DNA of 64,000 nt from Benincasa hispida (lineage: Eukaryota > Streptophyta > Magnoliopsida > Cucurbitales > Cucurbitaceae), in NCBI RefSeq assembly GCF_009727055.1, contig NC_052357.1, positions 82,589,086-82,653,085 of the forward strand, written 5' to 3'. The notes under the pieces are model-generated. The model was not told where the DNA came from and did no database searches. It saw nothing but the letters and a program-made list of their open reading frames with translations. The first letter of the stretch is position 1, and each line of letters opens with the position of its first letter. The position numbers and the translations under genes were made by a program. Positions 10,765-22,889 of this stretch are shown in pieces.

Positions 10765-13700
10765 GATTCTTAGCTAAGTGGTCGCTTAGAAGTTTGTGGA
10801 CGATTGTGTAGTGAGGAAAGAGAGCTATCAAGAGGCCATCGCAGCGTGCCGCTCATCGTGTATTTCCATAAGGTGATCGTGTAGTAAAGCTCAACGATCG
10901 TGTAGTAAAGCTTAGCAATCGTTTAGCATTTGGTATACGAACGTATAGTAAAAGCTAGGCGATCGTATAGGTTTTGAAAAGACGATCGTCTAATTGTAAT
11001 AGCTAAGCGATTGTGTAGGAGTTTGTGGGCGATCGTGTTAGAGTTTGTGGGCAATTGTGTAATGAGGAAAGAGAGCTTTCGAGAGGCCATCGCAGCATGC
11101 TGTTAATTGTGTACTTCCACTAGGCGATCGTATAGTAAAGCCCAGTGATCGTGTAATAAAGCTTAGCAATCGTGTATCACTTGGTACGCGATCGTATAGT
11201 AAAAGGTAGGCGATCATATAGGTTTTGAGTAGGCGATCGTCTAATTGTTATAGCTAAGCGACCGTGTAGGAGTTTGTGGGCGATCGTGTAATGAGGAAAG
11301 AGAGCTCTCAAAAGGCCATCACAGCGTGCCGCTCATCGTGTACTTCCACCAGGCGATTATGTAGTAAAGCTCAACGATCGTGCAGTAAAGCTTAGTATCG
11401 TGTAGCACTTGGTACATAATCGTATAGTAAAAGGTAGGCAATCATATAATTTTTGAGAAGGCGATCGTCTAATTGTTATAGCTAAGCAATCGTGTAGGAG
11501 TTTGTAGGCTATCGTGTAGTGAGGAAAGGTAGCTCTTGAAAGGCCATCACAATGTGCCACTCACCGTGTACTTCCACTAGGCGATCGTGTAGTAAAGCTC
11601 AACGATCATGTAGTAAAGCTTAGCGATCGTGTAGCATTGGTACACGATCGTATAGTAAAAGGTAGGTGATCGTATAAGTTTTGAGAAGGCGATCGTCTAA
11701 TTGTTATAGCTAAGCGATTATGTAGAAGTTTGTGGGCGATCGTGTAGTGGGGAAAGAGAGCTCTCGAGAGGCCATCATAGTGTGCCGCTCATCGTGTACT
11801 TCCACTAGGTGATCGTATAGTAAAGCTTAACGATTGTGTAGTAAAGCTTAGAGATCGTGTGGCACTTGGTATGCGATCGTATAGTAAAAGGTAGGCGATC
11901 GTATAGGTTTTGAGAAGGTGATCGTTTAATTATAATAGCTAAGCGATCGTGTAGAAGTTTGTGGGTGATCGTATAATGAGGAAAGAGAGCTGTCGAGAGG
12001 GCATTGCAGCGTGCCGTTCATCGTGCACTTCCACTAGGCAATCAGGTAGTAAAACTCAGCAATCGTGTAGTAAAGCTTAGCGATCATGTAGCACTTGGTA
12101 CGCGATCGTATAGTAAAAGGTAGGCAATCGTATAGGTTTTGAGAAGGCGATCGTCTTTTGTTATAGCTAAGTAATCGTGTAGGAGTTTGTGGGCGATCGT
12201 AGTGAGGAAAGAGAGCTCTCAAAAGGCCATCGCAGCGTGCCGCTCATCGTGTACTTCCACCAGGCGGTCGTGTAGTAAAGCTCAGCGATCGTGTAGTAAA
12301 ACTTAGTGATCGCATAGCACTTGGTACACGATCGCATAGTAAAAGGTAGGCAATCGTATAGGTTTTGAGAAGGCGATCGTCTAATTGTTATAGCTAAACA
12401 ATCGTGTAGGAATTTATGGGCGATCGTGTAGTGAGGAAAGAGAGCTCTCAAAAGGCCATCGCAGCGTGCCCACTCATTATGTACTTCCACTAGGTGATCG
12501 TGTAGTAAAGCTTAACGATCGTGTAACACTTGGTACACGATCGTATAGTAAAAGGTAGGCGATCGTATAGGTTTTGAGAAAGTGATAGTCTAATTGTTAT
12601 AACTAAGCGATCGTGTAGGAGTTTGTGGGCGATCGTGTAGTGAGGAAATAGAGCTCTTGAGAGGCCATCGCAGCGTGCCGCTCATCGTATACTTCTACTA
12701 GGCGATCGTATAGTAAAGCTTAGCGATCGTATAACACTTGGTACACGATCGTATAGTAAAAGGTAGGCGATCGTATAGGTTTTGAGAAGGTGATCGTCTA
12801 ATTGTAATAGTTAAGCGATCGTGTAGAAGTTTGTGGGCGATCGTGTAGTGAGGAAAGAGAGCTATCGAGATGCCATCACAGTGTGCCGCTCATCGTGTAC
12901 TTCCACTAGGCAATCGTGTAGTAAAGCTCAGCAATCGTGTAGTAAAGCTTAGTGATCGAGTAGCACTTGGTATGCGAACGTATAGTAAAAGGTAGGCGAT
13001 CGTATAGGTTTTGAGAAGGCGATCGTCTAATTTTTATAGCTAAGCGATCGTGTAGGAGTTTGTGGGCGATCGTGAGGAAAGAGAGCTCTCAAAAGGCCAT
13101 CTCAGCGTGCCGCTCATTGTGTACTTCCGCCATGCGATTGTGTAGTAAAGCTCAGCGATCGTGTAGTAAAGCTTAGCAATCGTATAGCACTTGGTACACG
13201 ATTGTATAGTAAAAGGTAGGCAATCATATAGGTTTGAGAAGGCGATCGTCTAATTGTTATAGCTAAACAATTGTGTAGGAGTTTGTGGGCGATTGTGTAG
13301 TTAGGAAAGAGAGCTCTCGAAAGGCCATCGCAGCGTGCCACTCATCGTGCACTTCCACTAGGCGATCGTGTAGTAAAGCTTAGCAATCGTGTAGCACTTG
13401 GTACACGATCGTATAGTAAAAGATAGGCGACTGTATAGGTTTTGAGAAGGTGATCGTCTAATTGTTATAGCTAAGCGATTGTGTAGAAGTTTATGGGTGA
13501 TCGTGTAGTGAGGAAATAGAGCTCTCGAGAATCCATCGCAGTGTGCCGCTCATCGTGTATTTCCACTAGGCGATCGTGTAATAAAGCATAGCGATCGTGT
13601 AGCACTTGGTACGCAATCATATAGTAAAAGATAGGCGATCGTATAGGCTTTGAGAAGCCGATCGTCTAATTGTTATAGCTAAGCGATCATGTAGTAGTTT

Positions 13701-14830
13701 GTGGGCGATCGTGTAGTGAGGAAAGACAGCTCTCGAAAGGCCATCGCAGTGTGCCGCTCATCATGTACTTCCACTAGGCGATCGTGTAGTAAAACTTAGT
13801 GATCGTATAGTAAAGCTTAGCGATCGTGTAGCACTTGGAATGCGATCGTATAGTAAAAGGTAGGCGATCACATAGATTTTGAGAAGGCAATCGTCTAATT
13901 GTTATAGCTAAGCGATTGTGTAGAAGTTTGAGGGCGATTGTGTAGTGAGGAAAGAGAGCTCTCAAAGGCCATTGCAGCGTGCCGCTCATCATGTACTTCC
14001 ACTTGGTGACCGTGTAGTAAAGCTCAGCGATCCTGTAGTAAAGCTTAGCGATCCTGTAGCACTTGGTACACGATCGTATAGAAAAACGTAGGCAATCGTA
14101 TAGGTTTTGAGAAGGTGATCGTCTAATTGTTATAGCGATCGTGTAGGAGTTTGTGGGCGATCGTGTAGTGAGGAAAGAGAGCTCTGGAGAGGCCATCGCA
14201 GCGTGCCGCTCATCATGTACTTCCACTATGGGATTGTGTAGTAAAGTTTAGCGATCGTGTAGCATTTAGTATATGATAGTATCGTAAAAGGTAGGCAATC
14301 GTATGGGTTTTGAGAAGACGATCGTCTAATTGTAATGTTAGCCAATCGTGTAGGAGTTTGTGGACAAACGTGTAGTGAGGAAAGAGAGCTCTCGAGAGGG
14401 CATCGCAACGTGCCGCTTATCGTGTACTTCCACTAGGCGATCATGTAGTAAAGCTTAGCGATTGTGTAGCATTTGGTACACGATCGTATAGTAAAAAGTA
14501 GGCGATCGTATAGGTGAGAGGCGATTATCTAAATTTTTATAGCTTTAAGGCGAATTCGTTGTAGGAATTTGTGAGCGATTGTATAGTGAGGAAAGAGAGC
14601 TCTCGAGAGTGGGAGTTTGGAAGACGCTGTCGCGGAGAGGCCATCGCAGCGTGCCACTCATTGTCTACTTCCACTAGGCGATCGTGTAGCAAAGCTCAGC
14701 GATTTTGTTGCACTTGCTATAGGATCGTATTGTAAAAGGTATGCAACCGTATAGGTTCTGAGAAGGCGATCGTGTAATAGTAATAGTTAAGCGATGGTGT
14801 AGGAGTTTGTAGCCGATCGCAGAGGATTTA
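10765..14830. repeat. 4-kb tandem array, 228-bp and 208-bp monomers rich in CGATCG
   Basis: About 18 head-to-tail monomers. Using the landmark cttccac, consecutive units begin near 11114, 11343, 11571, 11799, 12028, 12254, 12484, 12692, 12900, 13124, 13352, 13560, 13768, 13996, 14220, 14427 and 14668. Spacing is thus about 228 bp or 208 bp. The two classes differ by one roughly 20-bp internal step (one copy of agcgatcgtgtagtaaagct). Inside each monomer the core gcgatcgt(g/a)tag recurs every 20-30 bases, so the array is built from a short repeat that was later amplified as a longer unit. Open frames on the minus strand across it are repeat by-products. Units at the edges (before 11114 and after 14427) are more diverged. 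Confidence 0.9.
12484..14220. repeat. Higher-order repeat of 868 bp (two copies) within the array
   Basis: In this part of the array the monomer lengths read 208, 208, 224, 228 and then 208, 208, 228, 224. Each set of four sums to 868 bp (12484-13352 and 13352-14220). An unusual variant, gaggaaatagagctct instead of gaggaaagagagctct, appears at about 12642 and again at 13510, exactly 868 bp apart. That is the hallmark of a tetrameric higher-order unit being duplicated. Confidence 0.7.
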
Positions 14831-15197
14831 GTAAGCAATCGTTTAGTCATACTGAGCGATCGTGGAGAGATTGTAAACGATCGTTTAGCGTCTCATAAGC
14901 GACCGATTAATCTTGTTTGATTCCTATCGTCTAATAAAGAAGTTATTCATCATTCGCTTGTTCATTCCGGAAGTTTGAACCTATTGTTACGTCAATAAAG
15001 AATTACTAAACAATCGCATAGTAATTTTACTAAACGATTGTGTGCGATCGTGTATAATTACTAAACGATCGCATTGTAATCTACTAAACTACTAAACGAT
15101 TGTGTGCGATTGTGTATAATTACTAAATGATTCTTTAATTTCCTGGTCGAGGGTTTATTCTTTAATTTTCTAGAGGTCGAGGGTCAACCTCGACCTC
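14831..15197. repeat. Diverged continuation of the CGATCG-type repeat
   Basis: Shorter, irregular units of the type ctaaacgatcg(c/t)(a/t)tagt continue to about 15130 but without the 228-bp frame. They are followed by tcgagggtcaacctcgac-type palindromic sequence into which the solo LTR at 15198 has inserted. No gene. Confidence 0.6.
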
Positions 15198-16863
15198 TGA
15201 TAACGGGCAGAAATGCACGTTATCATAGTACTAAGTTCTTAAACAATGTTGGATTACGTTGATGAAATATGTTAAATTGCGTCCATTAAGCATAAATTCT
15301 ATAACATTTCGGTTGCATGCGTCCAATGCATTAGAGCAGTTGATCTTTACATTTTTGTGAAGAATATGCGTTAACACAATGCAGAGATTGCGATCATAGG
15401 AATACATTTGTCGAACGCAACTTCACCGCAAGACTTTGCGTTGATCGTGCTCGCAAACATTCGCCCAAGAAGAATCATCGCAACTTGGTCAACGCAACAT
15501 GGTGGACGCATCCGGGTGAAAGGATAATTAAGAGCGATGGGATAGAAAGCTGACGGCAGTCGGATCCAAATTAAGTTGACAGCCGATAACGGTCACAAAG
15601 TACATTCAACTTTATCAGTGACAATTATCCGGCGCATCAGTTAGGAATTAAAGCTATCACATCTGTACAACCAGGAGAGAGAAGCTGTCTTTCACCATGA
15701 AAACTCTATAAATACTAAGTACATTCTTCAGAGAAGGGGTTAAGCAATCGATTACTTCATCACTTTACAAGTTTACGCCTCTATCCATAGTTTTCTTCCA
15801 TTTTAAGGCGGACGCAAGGAAGAAGGTGTGCCGATAGATCATTTCGGCAAGCTTGGAAAAGCACCGAAAGTTCCAAGACAGAGAGAGGGCCGATACCTGC
15901 AGAAGTGGGAACATTTGTAGATCAGAATAGAGATTCAGTATAAAAAGCCTCGGTCAGCAAGGAATTGCTACCAGTCTCTCTACCTTTACTTTCCATTGTC
16001 ATTTTGTACTCAACTCAATTATAAGAATGGAATGTCTTTCTCTATATATGTTCACTCTTTGTTATTTATGCATGAGTAACTAAATTAGTTGAATGGGTTG
16101 AGAAGTAGTTAGCTAGCATAACGAGGGAATCTTCATCTTTGCGATTATATTGTTTATGTATGCTTCATTCGTCTATTAGAGATACTCGGGAGGGTAGTCT
16201 AAAGACAGGATCTAGACTTGGAAAGGTCAAGTCAGAATCTAGGTTTGGAAGAACCAGTTTAGAACGCATAAACGGGAGATAGGCGCTTAGGAATGAGCAC
16301 TATTTGTTATTAACGCATCACATGCATCTTAGCAATAAGGTATGATTGTATGTGGTCACCTTGCTTTCATGCATTTTGCATCAATGCATAGGATAAGAGT
16401 AGAGACTTAGGGATAAGCTGTATGGACATTTTACATTCAACACATGCGTCCTAGACTTAGGAGCATCGCATTTACATAGGGAAATGACTTGTTGTGCATG
16501 GTTGTAACATGATTGTAAGGTTTGACGCATTCACGAGTAACACTAGCTAAAAGACCTTCTCAACCCGTTCATCGCATATTCATTGCATCTATCAACGCAA
16601 CTATCTTTCTCAAATCTGCCGCCTTTACTTCCTTCTTTTTCATCAACGCAACGACACACCCATAACTTATTATTTACTTGGTTACCACAAAGTTTTCATA
16701 AATATTACCAACATAACTATTTTCACAAGTCCCTGTGTTCGACCTAGACTTACTAGGAAACTCAGGGGAATTTACACTTGAATTCCGCTGGGGAAACTTG
16801 AGTGCACAATGCAATCCATCAATGCATATCATCCATATTTCCATTCAATAAAATAACGCATCA
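15198..16863 (+). mobile_element. Solo LTR, 1,666 bp, TSD acctc
   Basis: It starts TGATAACGGGCAG and ends ACGCATCA, flanked by the perfect 5-bp duplication acctc (15193-15197 and 16864-16868). No internal coding sequence, so a solo LTR. It aligns along its whole length with a second copy at 53973-55652, which has its own different duplication. Orientation is taken from the TG...CA ends and the match between copies. It inserted into the Mutator-like element after the palindromic gtcgaggg sequence had formed there. Confidence 0.88.
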
Positions 16864-17145
16864 ACCTCTTCTTCAAATTTTCTCCTCTTCCCTTATCCCT
16901 TTCTTTAATTTTCGATAGGTCGAGGGTTGAACCCTCGTCCTCTTCTCATTTCCTTTAGGTCGAGGGTCAAACCCTCGATCTCTTCGTTAATTTTCGACGG
17001 GTCAAGGGTTGAACCCTCGACAAAATATTTTAAACAAAATCCCCACATCGAAAACTCCAAAACAACCATAGATTTCTAAATAGTTTCAAAACCACTATAT
17101 TTCCCTAAATTGTTTTCCTAATCACAATATTAAAAAAAAAACTCC
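16864..17145. repeat. Palindromic gtcgagggttgaaccctcgac repeats, right end of MULE
   Basis: Three imperfect copies of ggtcgagggttgaaccctcg occur at about 16918, 16957 and 16998, each separated by ctctt-rich spacers. Similar sequence lies just left of the solo LTR at 15150-15197, and related but diverged palindromes (aattcgaccta-type) lie near the left end at 5995-6150. They are likely subterminal sequences of the Mutator-like element. Confidence 0.5.
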
Positions 17146-19512
17146 GTTTTAAATTTGTAATAATTTAGGGGTTGTTATATAATAATTTTTTTTGTTTAAA
17201 GATTTTAGTTGTTAACTTTTAGAAAAAAAAGTTTATTAAATATTTTTAAAACAGTTTAAGAATTTTGAAAACAAAAAAAAAATGTTTTTAAAAATAGTTT
17301 TCTTCTTTTAAAAAATGCAAATCTGCACCCCTTGCTCCAATGGTACTGATTTATCCTCTATCATCGGTTCACAAGATCGATAGGGAGGATGTACAATTTT
17401 TTTTTTTTTTTTTGCAAAATATATTTTTGGTCACTAAAATTTGAGTTAAGTATCTATTTGGTCTTGAAGTTTTAAAATAAATACTTTTGGTACTTGAGGT
17501 TTGATAATTTGTTTTCAATGATCCTTGAGATTATTTGACCGTTAATTGACTAACGAAAAGATTGCATGGTTGAAGTGGTACTTTTAAGTGATGTAGCAAT
17601 TTTTATTAATTTATTTTGATGTGTCATTTTTTTTTTCATTTTATTTTATTTTCCTCTTTGTCTCACATTCTCCCTCATCTTCTAATTGCCTTCATCTTTT
17701 TATTAGTCAACTAGTGGTCAACTAACTTCAAGGACCATTTTAAATATTTTTCCAAACCTCAAGGACTAAATGTCAGATTTAAGAAAAGGAACATAGCATG
17801 GGTTTTGAAAATTTATATTAACATTTGAAAATAGAAGATTCTTTAGATACAAATTTAGAGAATATTCAGATAAAAAAAGCGAAATTTATGCCAAAATATC
17901 AGCAGAGAAAGAGGAACTTAATTCAAACCAAATATGTGAAAGAAAAAAGATAAAGCCCGAATTATGAATTTAATAAATTAATTACAGTACAATTAAAGAA
18001 GCTACTAAATTAATTGTAGTATAATAAAAGAAGTTGTTAAAACCATTTTAGGATTAAATGAAAATGAATTCACATGTATCCCATGCATTTTTGCTATAAG
18101 TCTTTTGGAGCCCGAATTAGGATTTTGATAAATTAATTATACTATAATTAATGAAGTTGCTAGATTAATTACAATATAAATAAAGAAGTTGTTGAAGTCA
18201 TTTTTGGATTAAAAAGATATGAATTCACATGGTATCATGTCTTTTGCTGTAATTTTGAAAAGTTTCATGTTTTACTTATTTCCAAATGAAAGTATAATTT
18301 GTGTAATAGGAACCAATTTCCTTTTCTTTTTTTTTTGTTCCCTTTTAAGTCTAATACACGACTTTTTTTTTTTCTCTTTTAAATTTAATATATAAGGACT
18401 TATTATGAGTTTTGATAACATTCATGTTTCATGTTTTTTTTTGTCTCACCTGTTCCATTTCGATCTTTATTATGACGAAAATGTTTGAATATCAAATGAG
18501 GGAATTAGGGAGTTATATGTATATTATTTCATTAAGGAAAAAGGGAGTTAGGGTTTAGTTGGGGGAGCAATGGGTCATAAATGGAAGATTTAAATGACCT
18601 CGATTCGTATGCAGATAAAAGAGAAAAAAATTTAACCGAGGTCACTTAAATACCTTATTTATAACCAATTGCTCCCCCGACTAAACCCTTGCTTCCCCAA
18701 CTAAATCCTAACTCCTCATTTTCCTTAAAGAAATATACATATAAATTTCTACATATATATATATATATACATATTCCTAAACCCCCTAATTCCCTCATTT
18801 AATCAAATAACCCCCAACAAGGTAAAATCCAAAAATTAACTCAATTCCAAAATCCCAAACTGTGCCTTAATTAGTCAATTAACCAATTAGCCCTAATTTA
18901 TTTCATAACTGCTCCTAAAGACTTTCCATAATTAATCCCTAAATTTCATTAATTTCATGGGTTTTCTTAACTATGACATTCTTGAAATTAAGAAGACTAA
19001 AATCAAGATTGATTAATTTGAATGTTCTAAACTAGCAAATTCTTTCAAGAAAATAGGAAAAAGTCCAAATTTTTATTCAAGATTACTAGTTCTTGCGATC
19101 TAATTACAAATTTTCTATAGAGCTATGTAATTTTGCATGCAAAAATCCATAAAAATTGAGTTGTCAATCCAATCTTTAAAAGATTTTATTCAAATTTCAG
19201 TAAGAACATTCAAGAATAACAAATTGTAAGAAGAAAATTAAAGAAAAGCCTCAAGATAAAATATATTTTTCATCCAAATGAATTTCATGTGGTTTAAACA
19301 GCAAAATCCTACTTATTAACCATAAAGTATAAATATATTCTACATTAAACAAGTAGAGTATACATGCCAAGTTGCACACAAGAATAGAATTACAAGTAAA
19401 TGAATTACAAAATGGTTAAAATAACTAAAAATAGGTTGAAGATAAATGAAGAGTGTTCAATGATGTCTTTCCAAGTTTTCCTATGTCAATTTTTGGAACT
19501 AGGGACTAATTT
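17146..19512. repeat. Dispersed repeat, copy A (matches 33750-35480)
   Basis: The order of phrases here is repeated in copy B: ttttaaatttgtaataattt, then gttgttaacttttagaaaa, ttgctccaatggtactgat, a block beginning atttttggtcattaaaattt, then cccatgcattttt, and finally tttttggaactagggacta. Copy A has about 690 extra bases (about 18090-18780), made of a partial duplication of 17950-18085 and a large inverted repeat. No coding sequence or LTR signature is seen, so the nature of the repeat (non-autonomous transposon or segmental copy) is open. Confidence 0.75.
18494..18802. mobile_element. Fold-back element / MITE-like long inverted repeat
   Basis: The left arm starts aaatgagggaattaggg (18494) and the right arm ends ccctaattccctcattt (about 18802). 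Inside, gttagggtttagttggggga (left) pairs with the reverse complement near 18660-18720, and gacctcg/cgaggtc close to a loop of about 40 bases around 18603-18640. The two arms are imperfect, with small indels. Absence of the inner part from copy B suggests a mobile or recombination origin. Confidence 0.6.
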
Positions 19513-22043
19513 ATCACACCCCACCCTGAGCCTGAAGGGAGGCGTGAAGGACTGTAGATACCACTCTTTTGTGATACCTACTGCCCATCTGAACCTCTTC
19601 TCTCTCATAAATCTTTAATCCAAAGATGTAAACAACTGTTTGACTAAGCTCATTTTATTACCAATACTACAACGTTTATATAATTCTCAGGCTTAGCTAT
19701 AAAGTTTACATCAACAACTCTTAAGAAAACCCTAAAGTGTGACTGTGGTTGTGGCAGACCTTGACCTTAGTAGCACCCTGGAACTCCTCACCTTTCGCTA
19801 CTTGGAAAGAAAACCATGAAAAAAAAAGAATGAGTTCAAAAAGCTCAGTGAGTGGTAAGCAACTTCTAGAGTCTATTTCAACTCATAATAATACAAGCAT
19901 ATCACAGATACAAGGTTAGTCCTCAAACCTCAGTCTCGAATGAGTCTGTTCTCAAACTCTACCTCTACACATATGGTAGATAGTTAACATTTTTACATTT
20001 AAAACATTTATAACCTTATGTGCACATAATTCTCCCTCTTATGGACTCAGAAGCTAGGCCTGTCGGCCCTCTAACCATCCCATACAAGGTTTCTCCCATA
20101 GGTTTAGGAACTAGAACTCTTGGTCCCCTGACCATCCTATGAGGTTCTGCTTTCGAGCTCAAAAACTAGGTTTATTAACCCTTTGACCATCCCATTTACA
20201 TATTCTCATTCTCATTCTAATTAATCATTCATACATATGCATATACACATACTCTAAAAGATATGCTTAAAACTTAAAGAAAATACCATTCACCTTGGTA
20301 AGGTAGGAACCTTTCTCTCTAAAAGTTCTTTGGTTTCCTCGGACTCCCTTTTGAACCCTAAATTCCATATTCAATTTTAAGCTCAAATTACTCATAGTTC
20401 CATGCCTTGTTTCGAGATACTTCCTTCTACAAATATGCTCTAAAATGTCTAAGGAAGCTTACCTTAAAATATTAACTTAGAACTCCTCGTGGTTTGGCTG
20501 GAATCACTTAAAATACACGAGTAGTCTGGGAGAACTCCTCATTTCAAGTTGATGCTACTTCTAGACCTTATTGTTCGACAGCATCTCCTCCTCTTGGAAC
20601 CACATGATCAACGCATGGCTATCTCCAAAACTACTCTCAAACATTCTTCCTACTGTATTTTCGAGAGGATTTCGGTTTATGGGCTGAAGAGACACTCTGT
20701 GGTGGTATTTATAGGCTAAAGGAATCTATCCTTCCTATCTTACAAAGCCTTCAACGCAAGACACTTCCTACTTTGGAGTGTTTGCACCATGCTTTGCCAC
20801 CACCTTCTTCCTTGCCATACACATAGCTCCATGCCATTCACCTACTTGCATGGAGTTTGAGTTGTCTTCCTCATGCATAAATCTTCCTTGCATGAAACTC
20901 TATTCGTTCACCTCCTACTAATTCAAGCTCAATCTTCTCTCAATTCAGCCACTTATCCGAGTGAATTCATCAGCCTTGCGTAATGCAAGCCTAAGCACTG
21001 CATAAACATTTGGCCCATCGTCTAGTCCATCATATAGCTCTTGCACTTCATCGCACAACCCCATCGTTTAGTTAGTCTTTCGCTGTCACTTAACATCTAG
21101 CCCTCTCGTTGTCATTCATCATCCAGCCCTCTCGCTGTTGCCAATTGTCTAGTGCTTGTGCCCAATGCATAGCACTTATGCCCCATCGTATAACTCCATC
21201 GTCTATGATCTCTCGCTCTCAACGATCTCACTATCGTGTATCTCTCGCTATTAATGATCTCGTTGTCGCTCATCGTTCAGCATATAGCCTATTGCATAGC
21301 TCCTGTGCCTGTCGTTAGCGCTGACACCTATCGTCTAACGCATCACGCCCATCATCTAGTGTGCCTACTTATTGTGTAGTGCCATCATCTAGTGTTTGTG
21401 TCTATTGCGCAACTCTCATCGTCTAGCACTTCGTTTATCGTCTAGCTCTCGCGCCTAATGCATCGTCTAACGTCTACGCTTATTGTCTAACGCCCAAGCT
21501 CATCGTTTGGTGCTATCGTCTAGTGCTACTGTCTAGCGTTTATGCTGATCGTGTAGTGCTATCGCCTATCGTGTAGTGCTATCATTTAGTGCATTGCTTC
21601 ACATCGATTAGCATCACCTATAGCTACATGATCGTTTGCCCAGTGCCTTGCACTCAATGTCTAGCTCTCTCACTCTCGCTCACGTAGCCTCAACACATGA
21701 GCAACCTTTGAGCAACGCCTCTTGCTAATGCTTCGGTCAACATGTGTCCAAACCTTACAAGCTCAACGCATGGTTGCCCTTGGCATCAATGCTTACTCCT
21801 TTTAACCTCTACTAACTTAGTCTCATCTCATGCTTTAATGTTTCCTAACACCATACACATGGTTTCTTTTTTACTTCACACTTAGCCAAATTCCACTAGT
21901 TAAGGCTCGACTTAAAGCTACTAAAAGAAAATCTCTTCAACACTTAGAAAATTTTTCTTCTCTTCAACATAGGATTTAACTTACACTTAGCTAATTCCCT
22001 TAATTACATGCTTAAGTAGGGAAACTGAGATCTGAGTTTCACA
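19513..22043 (-). mobile_element. Reverse-strand LTR (probably solo), about 2.5 kb
   Basis: On the minus strand it starts TGTGAAACTCAGATCTCAG (22043 downward) and ends with ggctcagggtggggtgtga (about 19513). The end is homologous to the LTR fragment beginning at 35519, where the terminal TG...CA is preserved as tgtcacacc on the plus strand. No internal domain is present. The target duplication is not clear: compared with copy B, the host reads ...ggactaat, and on the other side ...cacctaggaagtag, with a few bases lost. The part from 21050 to 21640 is full of (a)tcgtctag-type repeats. Confidence 0.65.
21050..21640. repeat. Irregular (c)atcgt(c/g)tag minisatellite within the LTR
   Basis: Phrases such as catcgtctagtg, tcgtgtagtgctatcg and ctcgctgt recur every 15-30 bases. 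The core resembles the cgatcgtgtag core of the array at 10765-14830 although the host element is unrelated. No gene; the open frame at 21109 is a by-product. Confidence 0.6.
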
Positions 22044-22875
22044 TATTCTTCACCTAGGAAGTAGATAAAACAACAATTTGAACAAATAAGTAAAAAAAAT
22101 AATTTGAACAAATAAGTAAAAAAACAACAATTTGAACAAATAAGTAAATCAAGGATCATGTTAGCACACAAAAATACAAAACCCAATAAGTATAATTCTG
22201 CTTGCCTAAACGTTTTAAAAGTACTTCTCAAATAACCGAAAGACTCTTAAAATAATAACATTCAAGTTCCAAGGTTAGAACTTAGTTCAAAACCTTATTT
22301 GAAACTCAAATAGCGTTCAAAATGAATAATCTTATCTACAAAGACCTTGAACCCCAATCCGAACTCTTCAAAGTCAAAAGGGTCTAAGTATAGCCATAAC
22401 TCTTAAAACTCACTAAAACAAGCTTGGGTCCTTGCTAAAGAGTGTTCAAATAGTTTCATAACTATTTTGAATCTACAGAAGCAGGTTTGGGTCTAAGCCA
22501 CCCGTATGCGACTGCAAGGAAAAGAATAAAAACGATGTAGCAAGGACATGTTAATGTTCAAGGGAGTATGGAGTGAAACTAAATTGAACAATCAAACCAA
22601 GTTCAAATTAACAAATTTCAAATGTTATCAAATGTAGGAAAATGGTGCCTTTGTTAATTTTAATGATTCTAAGCAGAGAGTACAGTGTTCAAAAGAAATG
22701 TTACTCCAAGCACCAATTCCACTATAGCCAATATTAGGATATTGATGTACAATACCAGGGAATTTTACTCTCACATTTTCATGTACAGTAGAGAAATATA
22801 CCACATAAGCTTTTCAACAAGATCATTGGTTGTATTAATAATGGGGTTGAAATACCTTGAATTTGTTTACTGGCA
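22044..22875. other. Gene-free flank with short tandem repeat
   Basis: The stretch opens with cacctaggaagtagataaaac, which continues the dispersed repeat copy A (compare 35482-35510). Around 22071-22150 a unit with caatttgaacaaataagta occurs three times. The remaining bases hold no gene I can support. It ends with gca, the target duplication of the CACTA element. Confidence 0.5.
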
Positions 22876-22889
22876 CACTACGAGAAAAT

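Larger units (their letters stand above)
5897..17145. mobile_element. Giant Mutator-like element carrying PMD gene and tandem array
   Basis: Four observations define this 11.2-kb unit. (1) The flanks gttttaaattcgtaa (5882-5896) and gttttaaatttgtaa (17146-17160) are near-identical and look like a target duplication; at up to 15 bp it is longer than the usual 9 bp of Mutator elements, so the exact ends are uncertain. (2) Copy B of the surrounding repeat (33719-33775) runs through this point without the insert. (3) The ends are imperfectly inverted: aatatagtagttttgaaaac near 5913 against a reverse complement at about 17060-17100, followed at both ends by palindromic gtcgagggtt/aaccctcgac-type sequences. 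(4) A Mutator-type transposase fragment (8847-9221) lies inside. It also holds a plant mobile domain pseudogene, a 4-kb tandem array and a later solo LTR. Two separate Mutator-like elements plus an array would be an alternative reading. Confidence 0.45.

Noticed and set aside
11357..14408. Series of minus-strand frames with repeated AITIRRSPSQNLYDC
   Set aside because: They are periodic translations of the 228-bp array and not genes.
10765..14830. Regular repeats that might suggest a CRISPR array
   Set aside because: There are no unique spacers, the monomers are over 200 bp, and the DNA is from a plant.
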